A DNA stretch of 64,000 nucleotides from contig JAUXTQ010000034.1 of the NCBI GenBank assembly GCA_030678995.1, positions 54,127 through 118,126 of the forward strand, read 5' to 3'. The stretch comes from Caulobacter sp. Lineage in GTDB: Bacteria; Pseudomonadota; Alphaproteobacteria; Caulobacterales; Caulobacteraceae. Positions 27,634-35,314 of the stretch are shown here, one piece after another. Under the pieces are notes generated by a model. It was not told the DNA's origin. It made no database searches and saw only the letters and a program-made list of their open reading frames with translations. The stretch's first letter is position 1. Every line of letters begins with the position of its first letter. A program made the position numbers and the translations under genes.

Positions 27634-28851
27634 GTGAGCCTCTTTGATCCAGAAGCCGTAAGGGCCGAATTCCCCATCCTCTCGCGCCAGATCAACGGTC
27701 ACCCGCTGGTCTACCTCGACAACGCCGCCTCGGCCCAGAAACCCCAGGCGGTGATCGACGCTCTGACCCACGCGATGAGCCACAGCTACGCCAACGTCCA
27801 TCGCGGCCTGCACACACTCGCCAACGAAACCACGGAAGCCTATGAAAAGGCGCGAGAAACGGTCGCTCGCTTCCTGAATTGCGCGACCACGGAGGTGGTC
27901 TTCACCAAGGGCGGCACCGAGGCGATCAATCTGGTCGCGGCGTCATTCGGGCTGGGCCTCAAGGCCGGCGACGAGATCGTGCTGACGCAGATGGAGCACC
28001 ACTCCAACATCGTCCCCTGGCACCTGCTGCGAGAGCGCAAGGGGGTGGTGCTGCGGTTCGCGCCGGTGAACGAGGACGGCTCGCTCGATCTGGAGGGCCT
28101 GAAAGCCCTGATCACCGACCGCACCAGGCTGGTCGCCGTGACCCAGATGTCCAACGTCCTGGGCACGATCAACCCGGTCCGCGCCATCGCCGACATGGCC
28201 CACGCCGCCGGCGCCGCGGTGCTGGTCGACGGCTGCCAGGGCGCGGTGCACATGGCCATCGACGTCAAGGCGCTGGACGCCGACTTCTACGTCTGCACCG
28301 GCCACAAGCTGTACGGCCCGACGGGCGTGGGCGTGCTGTACGGCAAGGCCGAGCGGCTGGCGGCGATGCCGCCCTACCAGGCCGGCGGCGAGATGATCGG
28401 CACGGTCACGGAAGCGGCGATCACCTACGCCGACCCGCCGATGCGGTTCGAGGCCGGTACGCCGCCGATCCTTGAGGCCATCGCGCTCGGCGCGGCGCTC
28501 GAATGGCTGATGCAGTTCGACCGCGAGGCCGTCGCGGCCCACGAGCGCCGGCTCTATGACCGCGCGGTGGAGCGTCTCGATGGGGCCAACTGGCTGCGCA
28601 TCCTGGGGACCACGCCCAACAAGGGCGCGATTCTCAGCTTCACCGTCGAGGGCGCCCACGCCCACGACATCGCCCAGATTCTCGACCAGCAGGGGGTGGC
28701 GGTCCGCGCCGGCACCCACTGCGCCGAACCCTTGATGGCCCGGTTCGGGGTGACGTCGAGCGCCCGGGCCTCCTTCGCCCTATATAACACCCTGGCCGAG
28801 GCCGACGCGTTCGTGGACGCGCTGGTCAAGGCCCGCAGCTTTTTTGCTTGA
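27634..28851 (+). CDS. sufS: Cysteine desulfurase SufS
   Basis: The 405-residue group II desulfurase supplies sulfur to SufB. PLP lysine is in CTGHKLYGPTGVGVLYG; the active Cys is in RAGTHCAEPLMARFGV, the short SufS-type loop. It begins at a GTG (VSLFDPEAVRAEFPILSRQ) eleven bases after the preceding palindrome. No sufE or sufU partner gene is seen in the operon, so its sulfur acceptor must be elsewhere. Confidence 0.96.
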   Translation: MSLFDPEAVRAEFPILSRQINGHPLVYLDNAASAQKPQAVIDALTHAMSHSYANVHRGLHTLANETTEAYEKARETVARFLNCATTEVVFTKGGTEAINLVAASFGLGLKAGDEIVLTQMEHHSNIVPWHLLRERKGVVLRFAPVNEDGSLDLEGLKALITDRTRLVAVTQMSNVLGTINPVRAIADMAHAAGAAVLVDGCQGAVHMAIDVKALDADFYVCTGHKLYGPTGVGVLYGKAERLAAMPPYQAGGEMIGTVTEAAITYADPPMRFEAGTPPILEAIALGAALEWLMQFDREAVAAHERRLYDRAVERLDGANWLRILGTTPNKGAILSFTVEGAHAHDIAQILDQQGVAVRAGTHCAEPLMARFGVTSSARASFALYNTLAEADAFVDALVKARSFFA

Positions 28852-28855
28852 GACC

Positions 28856-29218
28856 ATGACCGACACAGCGACGCCCGTGACCGATACGCCCTCCGCCATT
28901 CCGCAGGCGGAGCTGGACGCCCTGACCGACCAGCTGGTGGAGAAGCTGAAGAGCGTTTACGACCCGGAAATCCCGGTCGACATCTATGAGCTGGGCCTGA
29001 TCTACAAGGTCGATGTCTCCGACGACAAAGAGGTCAAGATCGACATGACCCTGACCGCGCCGGGCTGCCCGGTGGCCGGCGAGATGCCCGGCTGGGTCGA
29101 GGACGCGGTGATGGAAATCCCCGGCCTCAAGTCCTGCACCGTCGACCTGGTCTTCGACCCGCCCTGGGACCCCTCGCGCATGAGCGACGAGGCCAAGCTG
29201 CAACTGAACATGTTCTGA
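28856..29218 (+). CDS. sufT: SufT / MIP18-family Fe-S maturation protein
   Basis: The 120-residue protein is a DUF59 domain with KLKSVYDPEIPVDIYELGLI near its start and APGCPVAGEMPGWVEDAV carrying the conserved cysteine, ending FDPPWDPSRMSDEAKLQL. SufT-type proteins help deliver clusters to client proteins. A short acidic/Thr N-terminal tail (MTDTATPVTDTPSAIPQAE) precedes the domain. The ATG at 28856 follows the sufS stop by 4 bases. Confidence 0.92.
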   Translation: MTDTATPVTDTPSAIPQAELDALTDQLVEKLKSVYDPEIPVDIYELGLIYKVDVSDDKEVKIDMTLTAPGCPVAGEMPGWVEDAVMEIPGLKSCTVDLVFDPPWDPSRMSDEAKLQLNMF

Positions 29219-29253
29219 TGAACCAGTGTTTTCGTTCAGCGAATTGGGGCAGC

Positions 29254-29334
29254 GAAATGAGGGGACAGCTTACTCATTTCCCGAGGACCGCCGCTCGCCG
29301 CGAGCTGGAAATGAGTAAGCTGTCCCCCCATTTC
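29254..29334. repeat. GGGGACAGCTTACTCATTT inverted repeat between sufT and sufA
   Basis: GAAATGAGGGGACAGCTTAC and TCATTTCC face GGAAATGA and GTAAGCTGTCCCCCCATTTC around a GCCGCTCGCCGC loop: an arm of about 27 bp. The GGGGACAG tract resembles REP sequences associated with RAYT transposases in other proteobacteria; no RAYT gene is in the window. Confidence 0.8.
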
Positions 29335-29354
29335 GGGCTTGGCGAGGTAGCGTG

Positions 29355-29750
29355 ATGGAACCGCGGATTTCCGCTCCCAGACCCCGTCGGCCCCGCCCCA
29401 AGGTGGTCACCCTCAGCGACGCCGCCGCGGCGCGGGTGAAGGAGATCATGGGCAAGGCCGACAAGGACTACATCGGCCTGCGCGTGGGCGTGAAGAACGG
29501 CGGCTGCGCCGGCCAGGAGTATGTCCTGGAGTATGCCGAGGCGGCCAACCCGCTGGACGAGATGGTCGAGGACAAGGACGTCACCATCCTGATCGACCCC
29601 AAGGCCGTGCTGTTTCTGATTGGCACGGAGATCGACTACGAGGTCAGCCGGCTGTCGTCGAAGTTCGTCTTCCGCAATCCCAACGAGACGGATGCGTGCG
29701 GTTGCGGCGAGAGCGTGACGATCCAGCCTGCGGCCGAACCCGAGGCCTGA
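29355..29750 (+). CDS. sufA: A-type Fe-S carrier SufA/IscA
   Basis: The 131-residue HesB-family carrier has the three invariant cysteines: one in GVKNGGCAGQEYVLEY and two in TDACGCGESVTI. A Pro/Arg-rich N-terminal tail (APRPRRPRPKVV) precedes the fold. It receives clusters from SufBCD and passes them on. The ATG at 29355 directly follows an in-frame GTG. It is the last gene of the suf operon. Confidence 0.95.
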   Translation: MEPRISAPRPRRPRPKVVTLSDAAAARVKEIMGKADKDYIGLRVGVKNGGCAGQEYVLEYAEAANPLDEMVEDKDVTILIDPKAVLFLIGTEIDYEVSRLSSKFVFRNPNETDACGCGESVTIQPAAEPEA

Positions 29751-29836
29751 CCGCGCCGCCCCGCAATTCGGGTAGGTCGCTGATTGTCCGACGGCCGGGT
29801 CGATGAAATCGTCCCCCACCCTGGGAGGACGACATC

Positions 29837-30244
29837 ATGATCAATCTCGTTGCAGGCGCCGCCGCGGCCGCGGTTCTGGCGGCCGGCGCGGTCAATCCGG
29901 ATCAGTTTGAGGGCCTGGCGAGCGACAGCTTCGCCGCCTGGTCCTACGGTTATGGTTCGGTGAAGGTCACCGGCTCGGTGCGCACGCTTCTCGTTCAGAC
30001 CCGTTACACGACGCCTACCGCGTTCAACGGCAATCCCGTGCCGGTGGCCTATTCGATCCACACGCTGGCGATCGACTGCGCCGCCAAGACAACGACGTTC
30101 ATCAATGGTGACAACTACTCGGCCAGCGGTGTGCTGCTCTACGCGGCCAATCCCAGCGCGCCGACACCCTGGAGCGACGCCACGCCCGGCCTGCAGGACT
30201 TCGTCACCCAGGTCTGCGCCACGGACTGGAGCAAGATGCAGTAG
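29837..30244 (+). CDS. Small secreted protein of unknown function
   Basis: The 135-residue protein starts with a weak signal peptide (MINLVAGAAAAAVLAAGAVN). Two cysteines in IDCAAKTTTFIN and TQVCATDW could form a disulfide. The layout (signal, beta-rich body, IDCxxKT then a C-terminal VCA) recalls the surface-adhesin E-like family, but I do not claim that. A GGAGG ribosome site precedes the start (CTGGGAGGACGACATCATG). No functional context. Confidence 0.65.
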   Translation: MINLVAGAAAAAVLAAGAVNPDQFEGLASDSFAAWSYGYGSVKVTGSVRTLLVQTRYTTPTAFNGNPVPVAYSIHTLAIDCAAKTTTFINGDNYSASGVLLYAANPSAPTPWSDATPGLQDFVTQVCATDWSKMQ

Positions 30245-30256
30245 CGGTGGGCCGCC

Positions 30257-30604
30257 TCAGAGCGACATCCCGGAGGCGCCGGCGAGGATCAAAAGCTGGA
30301 ATATCCCGGTGATGGCGATCACGGCGATGGCCGCCGGCGCGGCCCATAGCCCTCGCCACACACCGTAGATGCGCACTAGCAGCGTGGTGGCCGCCACAAC
30401 CGGGATCGGCGACAGGGCCACAATAACGAGCGTCGGCGCATAGGCGAGGGTGTTGTCGGGATACAGCGGCATTATCAGCTGGGCCAGTGCGGGTCCGCCG
30501 AAGACGCCGAGCAGGCCCAAGCCGTAGGCCATCACCAGTCCGCCGGCGTAGCCGTAAGGCTCTTCGAGGTTTCTTGGGGGCCTCGGACTGAAGGTTTCGG
30601 TCAC
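30257..30604 (-). CDS. Small four-helix membrane protein (paralogue of next gene)
   Basis: The 115-residue protein starts at a GTG (30602-30604) that overlaps the stop of the upstream gene. Hydrophobic segments include GGLVMAYGLGLLGVFGG, YAPTLVIVALSPIPVVAATTLLV and LWAAPAAIAVIAITGIFQLLI. The segment ALSPIPVVAATTLLVRIYGVWRGLWAAP aligns with the neighbour's LAPIPAVAAATLLVWDYGWRRGLLGAP, so the two arose by tandem duplication. No known family; the location is the inner membrane. Confidence 0.7.
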   Translation of the reverse strand: MTETFSPRPPRNLEEPYGYAGGLVMAYGLGLLGVFGGPALAQLIMPLYPDNTLAYAPTLVIVALSPIPVVAATTLLVRIYGVWRGLWAAPAAIAVIAITGIFQLLILAGASGMSL

Positions 30605-30927
30605 AGGAAGCTCCCGTCCTCGATGGCGATGCGAACCACGTTGCACACACCGGCGCCGGTCACGGCCAGGACCGCCGCCGGAGCGCCGAGCAGACCGCGT
30701 CGCCAGCCGTAGTCCCACACCAGCAGGGTCGCCGCCGCCACCGCCGGGATCGGCGCTAACGCCAGTGCGCCAAGGTAGGTGAAGAACCCCGGCAGGTTGT
30801 CGCTCATCCAGTTGGGATAGAGGGCGTTCAGCGGGATCCAGGCCAGGGCGCCGACCAGGGCGAGGGCGTAGACCAGGGCGAGGCGGCGAGCATAGCCGTC
30901 CGCGCTTTGGACCGGGCGGGCGCTCAC
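30601..30927 (-). CDS. Small membrane protein (tandem paralogue)
   Basis: The 108-residue protein has hydrophobic segments LALVYALALVGALAWIP, FFTYLGALALAPIPAVAAATLLV and GLLGAPAAVLAVTGAGV. It overlaps the acyltransferase gene upstream (ATGA at 30924-30927) and the paralogue downstream, so plsC-like, this gene and its duplicate form one coupled unit. The role may concern membrane lipids because of that link, but this is only context. Confidence 0.7.
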   Translation of the reverse strand: MSARPVQSADGYARRLALVYALALVGALAWIPLNALYPNWMSDNLPGFFTYLGALALAPIPAVAAATLLVWDYGWRRGLLGAPAAVLAVTGAGVCNVVRIAIEDGSFL

Positions 30928-31718
30928 GCCGCCGCCTCCACCGCCACCTCGGCCTTGCGCAGCTCATCCGGCGTCGGCACCAGCACCGACGGCCGCACCG
31001 CCTCGCCCGTCGCCATGGCGATCAGCTCCTGGCTGCGCGTCTCGATGACGTGCTCAAGGCGGTTCAGGAACGGCGTGCGGTCCAGGCCCGTCTCGATCGG
31101 GTCGAGGAACTCGATGGTCGCCACGCCCGGCGTCTTGATCTTCGAGGTCTGTTCCCAGAACAGGCCCAGGTTGGTCGCCACCGGGACCACCGGCAGGTCG
31201 AAGTCGCGGCTCATGTAGTAGACGCCGGTGCGGTAGCGGAAATGCGTGCCGGGTTTTGCCAGGTTGCCCTCCGGATAGATCAGGATTCGCCGGCCCTCGG
31301 CGGCCACCTGGGCGGCGCTTTCCGACAGGGCCTTGCGCGCTTCGGGCCCGCCGCAGTTGTCGACGATGATCGCGCCGAACTTGCGCAGGATCGCCCCGAC
31401 CAGCGGGAACCGCTCCATGTGGTCGCCGGTGACGAACGACAGGTTGTCGACGTTGGCGAACATCACGAAACCGTCGCCCCAGCTGTGGTGCTTGGCGGCG
31501 ATGATGAAGGCGCCGTCGGGAAGCTTCTCCTGACCCTTCAGCTCGATCTTGATGCCGGCCAGGGCGTCCATCGACCACAGCATGCGACGGGTGTAGCGGC
31601 GGATCGCCCAGGTCATCGGGCCGCGTCCCGGCGCCAAGGCCAGCACGGCGGCGCTGAGGCCGTAGAAGATCGACAGCACCCAGTAGTAGCCGTTGAACAG
31701 CCGGTTGCGGAAGGTCAT
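30924..31718 (-). CDS. 1-acyl-glycerol-3-phosphate acyltransferase-like (PlsC family)
   Basis: The 264-residue membrane-bound acyltransferase has an N-terminal helix (WVLSIFYGLSAAVLALAPG), the catalytic HX4D as H77...D82 in AKHHSWGDG, and the PEG motif in ILIYPEGNLAKPG. It probably acylates lysophosphatidate or a related lysolipid. The 12-bp gap to the TetR gene upstream and overlap with two small membrane-protein genes suggest one operon controlled by that regulator. Confidence 0.85.
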   Translation of the reverse strand: MTFRNRLFNGYYWVLSIFYGLSAAVLALAPGRGPMTWAIRRYTRRMLWSMDALAGIKIELKGQEKLPDGAFIIAAKHHSWGDGFVMFANVDNLSFVTGDHMERFPLVGAILRKFGAIIVDNCGGPEARKALSESAAQVAAEGRRILIYPEGNLAKPGTHFRYRTGVYYMSRDFDLPVVPVATNLGLFWEQTSKIKTPGVATIEFLDPIETGLDRTPFLNRLEHVIETRSQELIAMATGEAVRPSVLVPTPDELRKAEVAVEAAA

Positions 31719-31730
31719 GGAAGCCTTGTC

Positions 31731-32291
31731 CTAGCGGGCGAAGAGGACCGCCTGCACGCCCGCGGTCATCAGCGCGGCGTGGGCGGAGAGGGGATCGTCG
31801 CCGAGCCGGCCATAGGCCTTGTTCTGCGCCGTCTGGGTGATCACGCCGATGGCCATGGCGGCCAGCACGCGCGGGTCGGCCGGCGGCAGCTCGGCGTTGA
31901 TCATGGCTTGCTTGATGACGTTTTCGGTCACCGTCACCGGGTCGCGGCCGTCTTCCTGGTAATAGGGGATGAAGCGGTGAAGCTGGGTCAGGTGGAAGCT
32001 GAAGGTCAGCCAGTCCTCGTCGGCCACCTCGCAATAGGCGGCGACGATGGCGGCGGCCTTGGCCTTGATGCCGGTGGCCTTGGCCGCGCTCTCCTCGATC
32101 AGGGATGAGAGGCGGCGGTGGGTGGTCATGAACAGGCTGATGGCCAGCTCATCCTTGCCCTTGTAGTGGCGGTAGAGGGCGCCTTCGGAGACCCCGGCCT
32201 CGGCGGCGATGGCCCGGGTGGTGGCCCCGTCGACGCCTTCGCGGACGAAGACTTCCAGGGCGGCGCGTTCGATGCGAGGCTTGGCGGACAT
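31731..32291 (-). CDS. TetR-family transcriptional regulator
   Basis: The 186-residue protein has the N-terminal TetR helix-turn-helix: AALEVFVREGVDGATTRAIA followed by AEAGVSEGALYRHYKGKDEL. The C-terminal ligand domain is helical. It heads the acyltransferase operon and is divergent from the tfoX-like gene. Two near-identical palindromes lie in the shared upstream region, so it probably represses both directions in response to a hydrophobic ligand, possibly an acyl compound. Confidence 0.9.
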   Translation of the reverse strand: MSAKPRIERAALEVFVREGVDGATTRAIAAEAGVSEGALYRHYKGKDELAISLFMTTHRRLSSLIEESAAKATGIKAKAAAIVAAYCEVADEDWLTFSFHLTQLHRFIPYYQEDGRDPVTVTENVIKQAMINAELPPADPRVLAAMAIGVITQTAQNKAYGRLGDDPLSAHAALMTAGVQAVLFAR

Positions 32292-32310
32292 GGGCTGGCG
32301 ACTCCTTGTG

Positions 32311-32359
32311 TGAGCATTTGCTCACATTCCGCCGCGACCCGCAAGTGAGCAAATGCTCA
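32311..32359. promoter_or_regulatory. Paired operators TGAGCAnnTGCTCA
   Basis: TGAGCATTTGCTCA (32311-32324) and TGAGCAAATGCTCA (32346-32359) are each palindromic and are exact reverse complements of each other; centres are 35 bp apart. They fill the 80-bp gap between the tetR and tfoX-like starts. Probable binding sites of the adjacent TetR protein. Confidence 0.75.
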
Positions 32360-32371
32360 TACGGAGATGGA

Positions 32372-32761
32372 ATGGCCGTCAGCGCCGAATTTCTCGAGCA
32401 TTTGGCCGAGCTGCTGGCCGATCTTGGCCCGCTGACCGTGAAAAAGATGTTCGGCGGCGCCAGCCTGCAGGTCGATGGCGCGGCCTTCGCCCTGGTGTTC
32501 GGCGAGACGCTGTACATCAAGGTTGATGACGAGAACCGCGCCGCCTTCGAGGACGCGGGCTCGGGGCCGTTCGTCTACGGCATGAAGGACGGGCGGAGTG
32601 CGTCGCTGGGCTATTGGAGCCTGCCCGAAAGCGGCCTGGACGATCCTGACGAGGCGGTGCGCTGGGCCCGGCTGGGGCTGGACGCCGCATTTCGGGCGAG
32701 AAAGCCGAAGAAGGGCAGGGCGGCCCGGGCGGACATCGGCCCGGGACCCTGGGATGGGTAA
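32372..32761 (+). CDS. TfoX/Sxy N-terminal domain protein
   Basis: The 129-residue protein is a single TfoX_N domain: LAELLADLGPLTVKKMFGGA, LVFGETLYIKVDDENRAAFE and the aromatic LGYWSLPESGLDD are family features. It lacks the TfoX C-terminal domain found in competence activators, as most alphaproteobacterial members do. Role unknown. The start at 32372 follows GGAGATGGA. It is likely controlled by the TetR operators just upstream. Confidence 0.85.
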   Translation: MAVSAEFLEHLAELLADLGPLTVKKMFGGASLQVDGAAFALVFGETLYIKVDDENRAAFEDAGSGPFVYGMKDGRSASLGYWSLPESGLDDPDEAVRWARLGLDAAFRARKPKKGRAARADIGPGPWDG

Positions 32762-32768
32762 GGATCTA

Positions 32769-32949
32769 TCCTCCCCGCGAAGTCGGGGAGGGGGACCATG
32801 CGGAGCATGGTGGAGGGGGCAGCGCCGTCGCATCCGGATCGTCCCGAATGCCGCTTTCGGCCGAGACCGGCGTTCCGGCTTTGACCACTGACGCCGGCGC
32901 TGCCCCCTCAGTCAGGCTCCGCCTGACAGCTCCCCGGCAAGCGGGGAGC
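32769..32949. repeat. Palindromic element, CTCCCC/CCCTCAGTCAGGC family (copy 1)
   Basis: CCTCCCCGCGAAGTCGGGGAGG hairpin-type start, GGAGGGGGCAGCGCCG pairs with CGGCGCTGCCCCCTC, then a TCAGGCTCCGCCTGA stem and CTCCCCGGCAAGCGGGGAG. The related element is at 41494-41608. It separates the tfoX-like gene from the convergent enoyl-CoA hydratase gene. Confidence 0.75.
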
Positions 32950-32960
32950 AAAGTCCAACT

Positions 32961-33764
32961 CTACCGCCCCTTGAACGCCGCCACCCGCTTCTGCAGAAAC
33001 GCGCTGACGCCCTCGATGAAGTCCTCGGACTTGCCAGCGACCTTCTGGGCCTTGCGTTCGGCGGTCAGCTGGCCGGTCCAGTCCTGGTCCAGGCTGTCCC
33101 AGATCAGGCGGCGGATGGCGCCCAGCGATGCCGGGCCGCTGGCCAGCTCCTTGGCAAGCGCGATGGCCGCCGTCAGCAGGTCAGCGTCGGGCACGACGCG
33201 GTTGACCAGGCCCCACTCCAGCGCCTTGGCCGCGCCGATCTTCTCGCCCAGCAGGGCCATTTCCATGGCCCGGGCCCGGCCGATGGCGCGCGGCAGCAGG
33301 TAGGTCGAGCCGCCGTCCGGCACCAGGCCGATACGGCGGAAGGCCTGCAGGAAGTAGGCGCTCTCGCCGGCGACGATCAGGTCGCCCAGCAGGGCGAAAG
33401 AGCAGCCCACGCCCGCGGCGGCGCCGTTGACCGCCGTAACCAATGGCACGGGCAGGTCGCGCATCTGGCTGACCAGCGGGTTGTAGACCGTCTCCAGCGC
33501 CCGGCCGGCGTCCGGCTTGCCATCGACGTCCAGCTCGCGTCCGGCCGCGCCGCCGCCGCCCAGGTTGGCCCCCGAGCAGAAGCCGCGGCCCTCGCCGGTC
33601 AGCACCACGGCCCGCGCGGAGACCTTGCCGGCGGCGATGCTGGCCAGCGCGTGGCTCAGCTCGCCGGCCAGGTCCAGGCCCGCGGCGTTCATGGTCGAGG
33701 GGTCCGCCATGGTCACCACGGCCACGCCGTCGACGACCTCAACCTTGATTTTCGTGTAGTCCAC
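32961..33764 (-). CDS. Enoyl-CoA hydratase/isomerase family protein
   Basis: The 267-residue crotonase-fold protein has oxyanion-hole segments GEGRGFCSGANLGG and NGAAAGVGCSFALLGD, plus FRRIGLVPDGGSTYLLPR. The GTG at 33762-33764 (VDYTKIKVEVVDG) is chosen because GGGAGGA lies 7 bases upstream; an ATG further up would translate the leader. It probably acts in fatty-acid or aromatic-CoA degradation. The catalytic Glu pair of true hydratases is not fully obvious, so isomerase activity is possible. Confidence 0.88.
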   Translation of the reverse strand: MDYTKIKVEVVDGVAVVTMADPSTMNAAGLDLAGELSHALASIAAGKVSARAVVLTGEGRGFCSGANLGGGGAAGRELDVDGKPDAGRALETVYNPLVSQMRDLPVPLVTAVNGAAAGVGCSFALLGDLIVAGESAYFLQAFRRIGLVPDGGSTYLLPRAIGRARAMEMALLGEKIGAAKALEWGLVNRVVPDADLLTAAIALAKELASGPASLGAIRRLIWDSLDQDWTGQLTAERKAQKVAGKSEDFIEGVSAFLQKRVAAFKGR

Positions 33765-33836
33765 CCGAGCATCCTCCCTGGGTCCAGTGGCGGGCTTGGT
33801 AGCGCCCATAACGCCGGGTAACGCCACCAAAAAAGT

Positions 33837-34982
33837 TCAGCCTGGGCGGGGCGGGCCGTAGTAGCGGCGCAGCATGAGGATCAGGGCGGCGGCGGCCGGC
33901 AGCCCCATCAGGATCGGCGCGCCGAGGGACAGGCCCGCCCAGGCCATCGCCGCGGCGCTGACGCAGCCGAGGAAACAGCCCACGTCCCAGGCGCCCTCGG
34001 TGGCCATGTGGAACCGCATCACGCAGGGCGAGGCCTTGGCCATGTTGTAGACCGGCGTCATCAGCACCGGCGACACGATGGCCACCAGGAAGGAGCCTGC
34101 CGCGTTGGCCGCCACGGCCAGCCAGGGCAGGTCCAGGCTGCCCGCCCGCATCGCGACCACGATCGCCGCGGCGCCATAGGCGATGTACGTCGCCCTCCGG
34201 CCGTGACCCATGTCCACGTGACGCCCCAGCGCTATACCGCTGACCGCGCCGACGAGAGCGGCCAGCGCCCACGCCGCCCCGAAAGCGACGTAGCTCTCGC
34301 CCAGCGCCACGAAGAGGGCGATCAGCCAGACATAGTGATAGGCCGAGGCGAACACCCCGTCGGCGACCATCAGGCCAAGGCCCATGGGCGTTGCTCCGGC
34401 GGGGCCATCAACCTTGCTCTTCACCGGCACGTTCGGCAGTCCGATCAGGGGGACAACGGACAGCATCTGGATGAGGCCGACCATCCAGAAGGTCGGCGTG
34501 GGGCCAAGGGTGGTCAGGCCCCAGGCCCCCATCAGCGGGGCGATAATGCCGACCACCGCCACGGCGGCCTCCCGCACCCCGATCTGACCGCCGCGGTCGT
34601 CGGCGTTTCCGAGGGCCGCGAAATAGGCGTGGTAGCAGAGCCAGTAGAGCAGGTAGCCGATCGACGAGAAGGCGCAGAGCATCCACAGCATCGGACCTGG
34701 ACCCTCGACCATGGCCAGCAGGGGGAAGTCGACGCCGGTGATGATGGCGCCGGCCATCAGCAGCGGCTTGATCCCGAACCGCTTGGCGAGCGGCAGGGTG
34801 AGAGGACGCAACAGGAAGCGGAGCGCCACCACCCCGGCCTGGAACAACAGGGCGACCGGAACCGGCACGCCGGCCTTGAGCAGGTAGGCGAGGATGAAAA
34901 TGCCGCCGGCGGCGCTGGCGAAGGCCTGGATGGCGTAATGGATATGGACGCGGTTGACCGCGCCGACGTTCAGAAATGACAT
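33837..34982 (-). CDS. MFS-type transporter
   Basis: The 381-residue protein has about ten to twelve hydrophobic segments and a central loop near residues 185-205 (NVPVKSKVDGPAGATP). The basic segment between helices 2 and 3 (LTLPLAKRFGIKPLL) resembles the MFS A-motif region. The N-terminus MSFLNVGAVNRVHIHYAIQAF is typical of a small alphaproteobacterial subfamily. Substrate not predictable. It lies 72 bp downstream of nothing else on its strand and is probably monocistronic. Confidence 0.8.
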   Translation of the reverse strand: MSFLNVGAVNRVHIHYAIQAFASAAGGIFILAYLLKAGVPVPVALLFQAGVVALRFLLRPLTLPLAKRFGIKPLLMAGAIITGVDFPLLAMVEGPGPMLWMLCAFSSIGYLLYWLCYHAYFAALGNADDRGGQIGVREAAVAVVGIIAPLMGAWGLTTLGPTPTFWMVGLIQMLSVVPLIGLPNVPVKSKVDGPAGATPMGLGLMVADGVFASAYHYVWLIALFVALGESYVAFGAAWALAALVGAVSGIALGRHVDMGHGRRATYIAYGAAAIVVAMRAGSLDLPWLAVAANAAGSFLVAIVSPVLMTPVYNMAKASPCVMRFHMATEGAWDVGCFLGCVSAAAMAWAGLSLGAPILMGLPAAAALILMLRRYYGPPRPG

Positions 34983-35182
34983 GGAAGCCCGATCGGAGCT
35001 CGTGTGAATACGCTGACGCGCGGCGAGGGGGCCGGCGCGGGGTTTTGACGGCTAGCCTCGGCTAGGTCTCAGCGTTTGCGCTCACACATAAGCTGTCGCT
35101 CCTTCGAATACCAAAGGTCTCGCATGCGGCGGGAATGGCGACAAGTTCGGGTGGGTCGGAACAGCGCGGTTCCAAACTACCG
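34983..35182. other. Upstream region of the MFS gene
   Basis: Non-coding. Together with the palindromic element that follows it makes a 332-bp gap between divergently placed 5' and 3' gene ends. No RNA gene or clear promoter was recognised. Confidence 0.4.
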
Positions 35183-35307
35183 TGTCATCCCGGCCGCAGG
35201 CCCGGCGCAGCGGGCCGGAGAGCCGGGACCTGGATTCGGCTTCAGTCAAAGCGGATGAGAATTGATCTGGGTCCCGGATCGTCCCTGCGGGCCGTCCGGG
35301 ATGACAG
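35183..35307. repeat. Long palindromic element, ACTGTCATCCCGG family (copy 2)
   Basis: TGTCATCCCGGCCG and GGCCGTCCGGGATGACA ends with GAGCCGGGACC / GGGTCCCGGATC inside; same internal order as 52148-52263. It lies immediately downstream of the diguanylate cyclase stop. Confidence 0.82.
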
Positions 35308-35314
35308 TGGTGGA

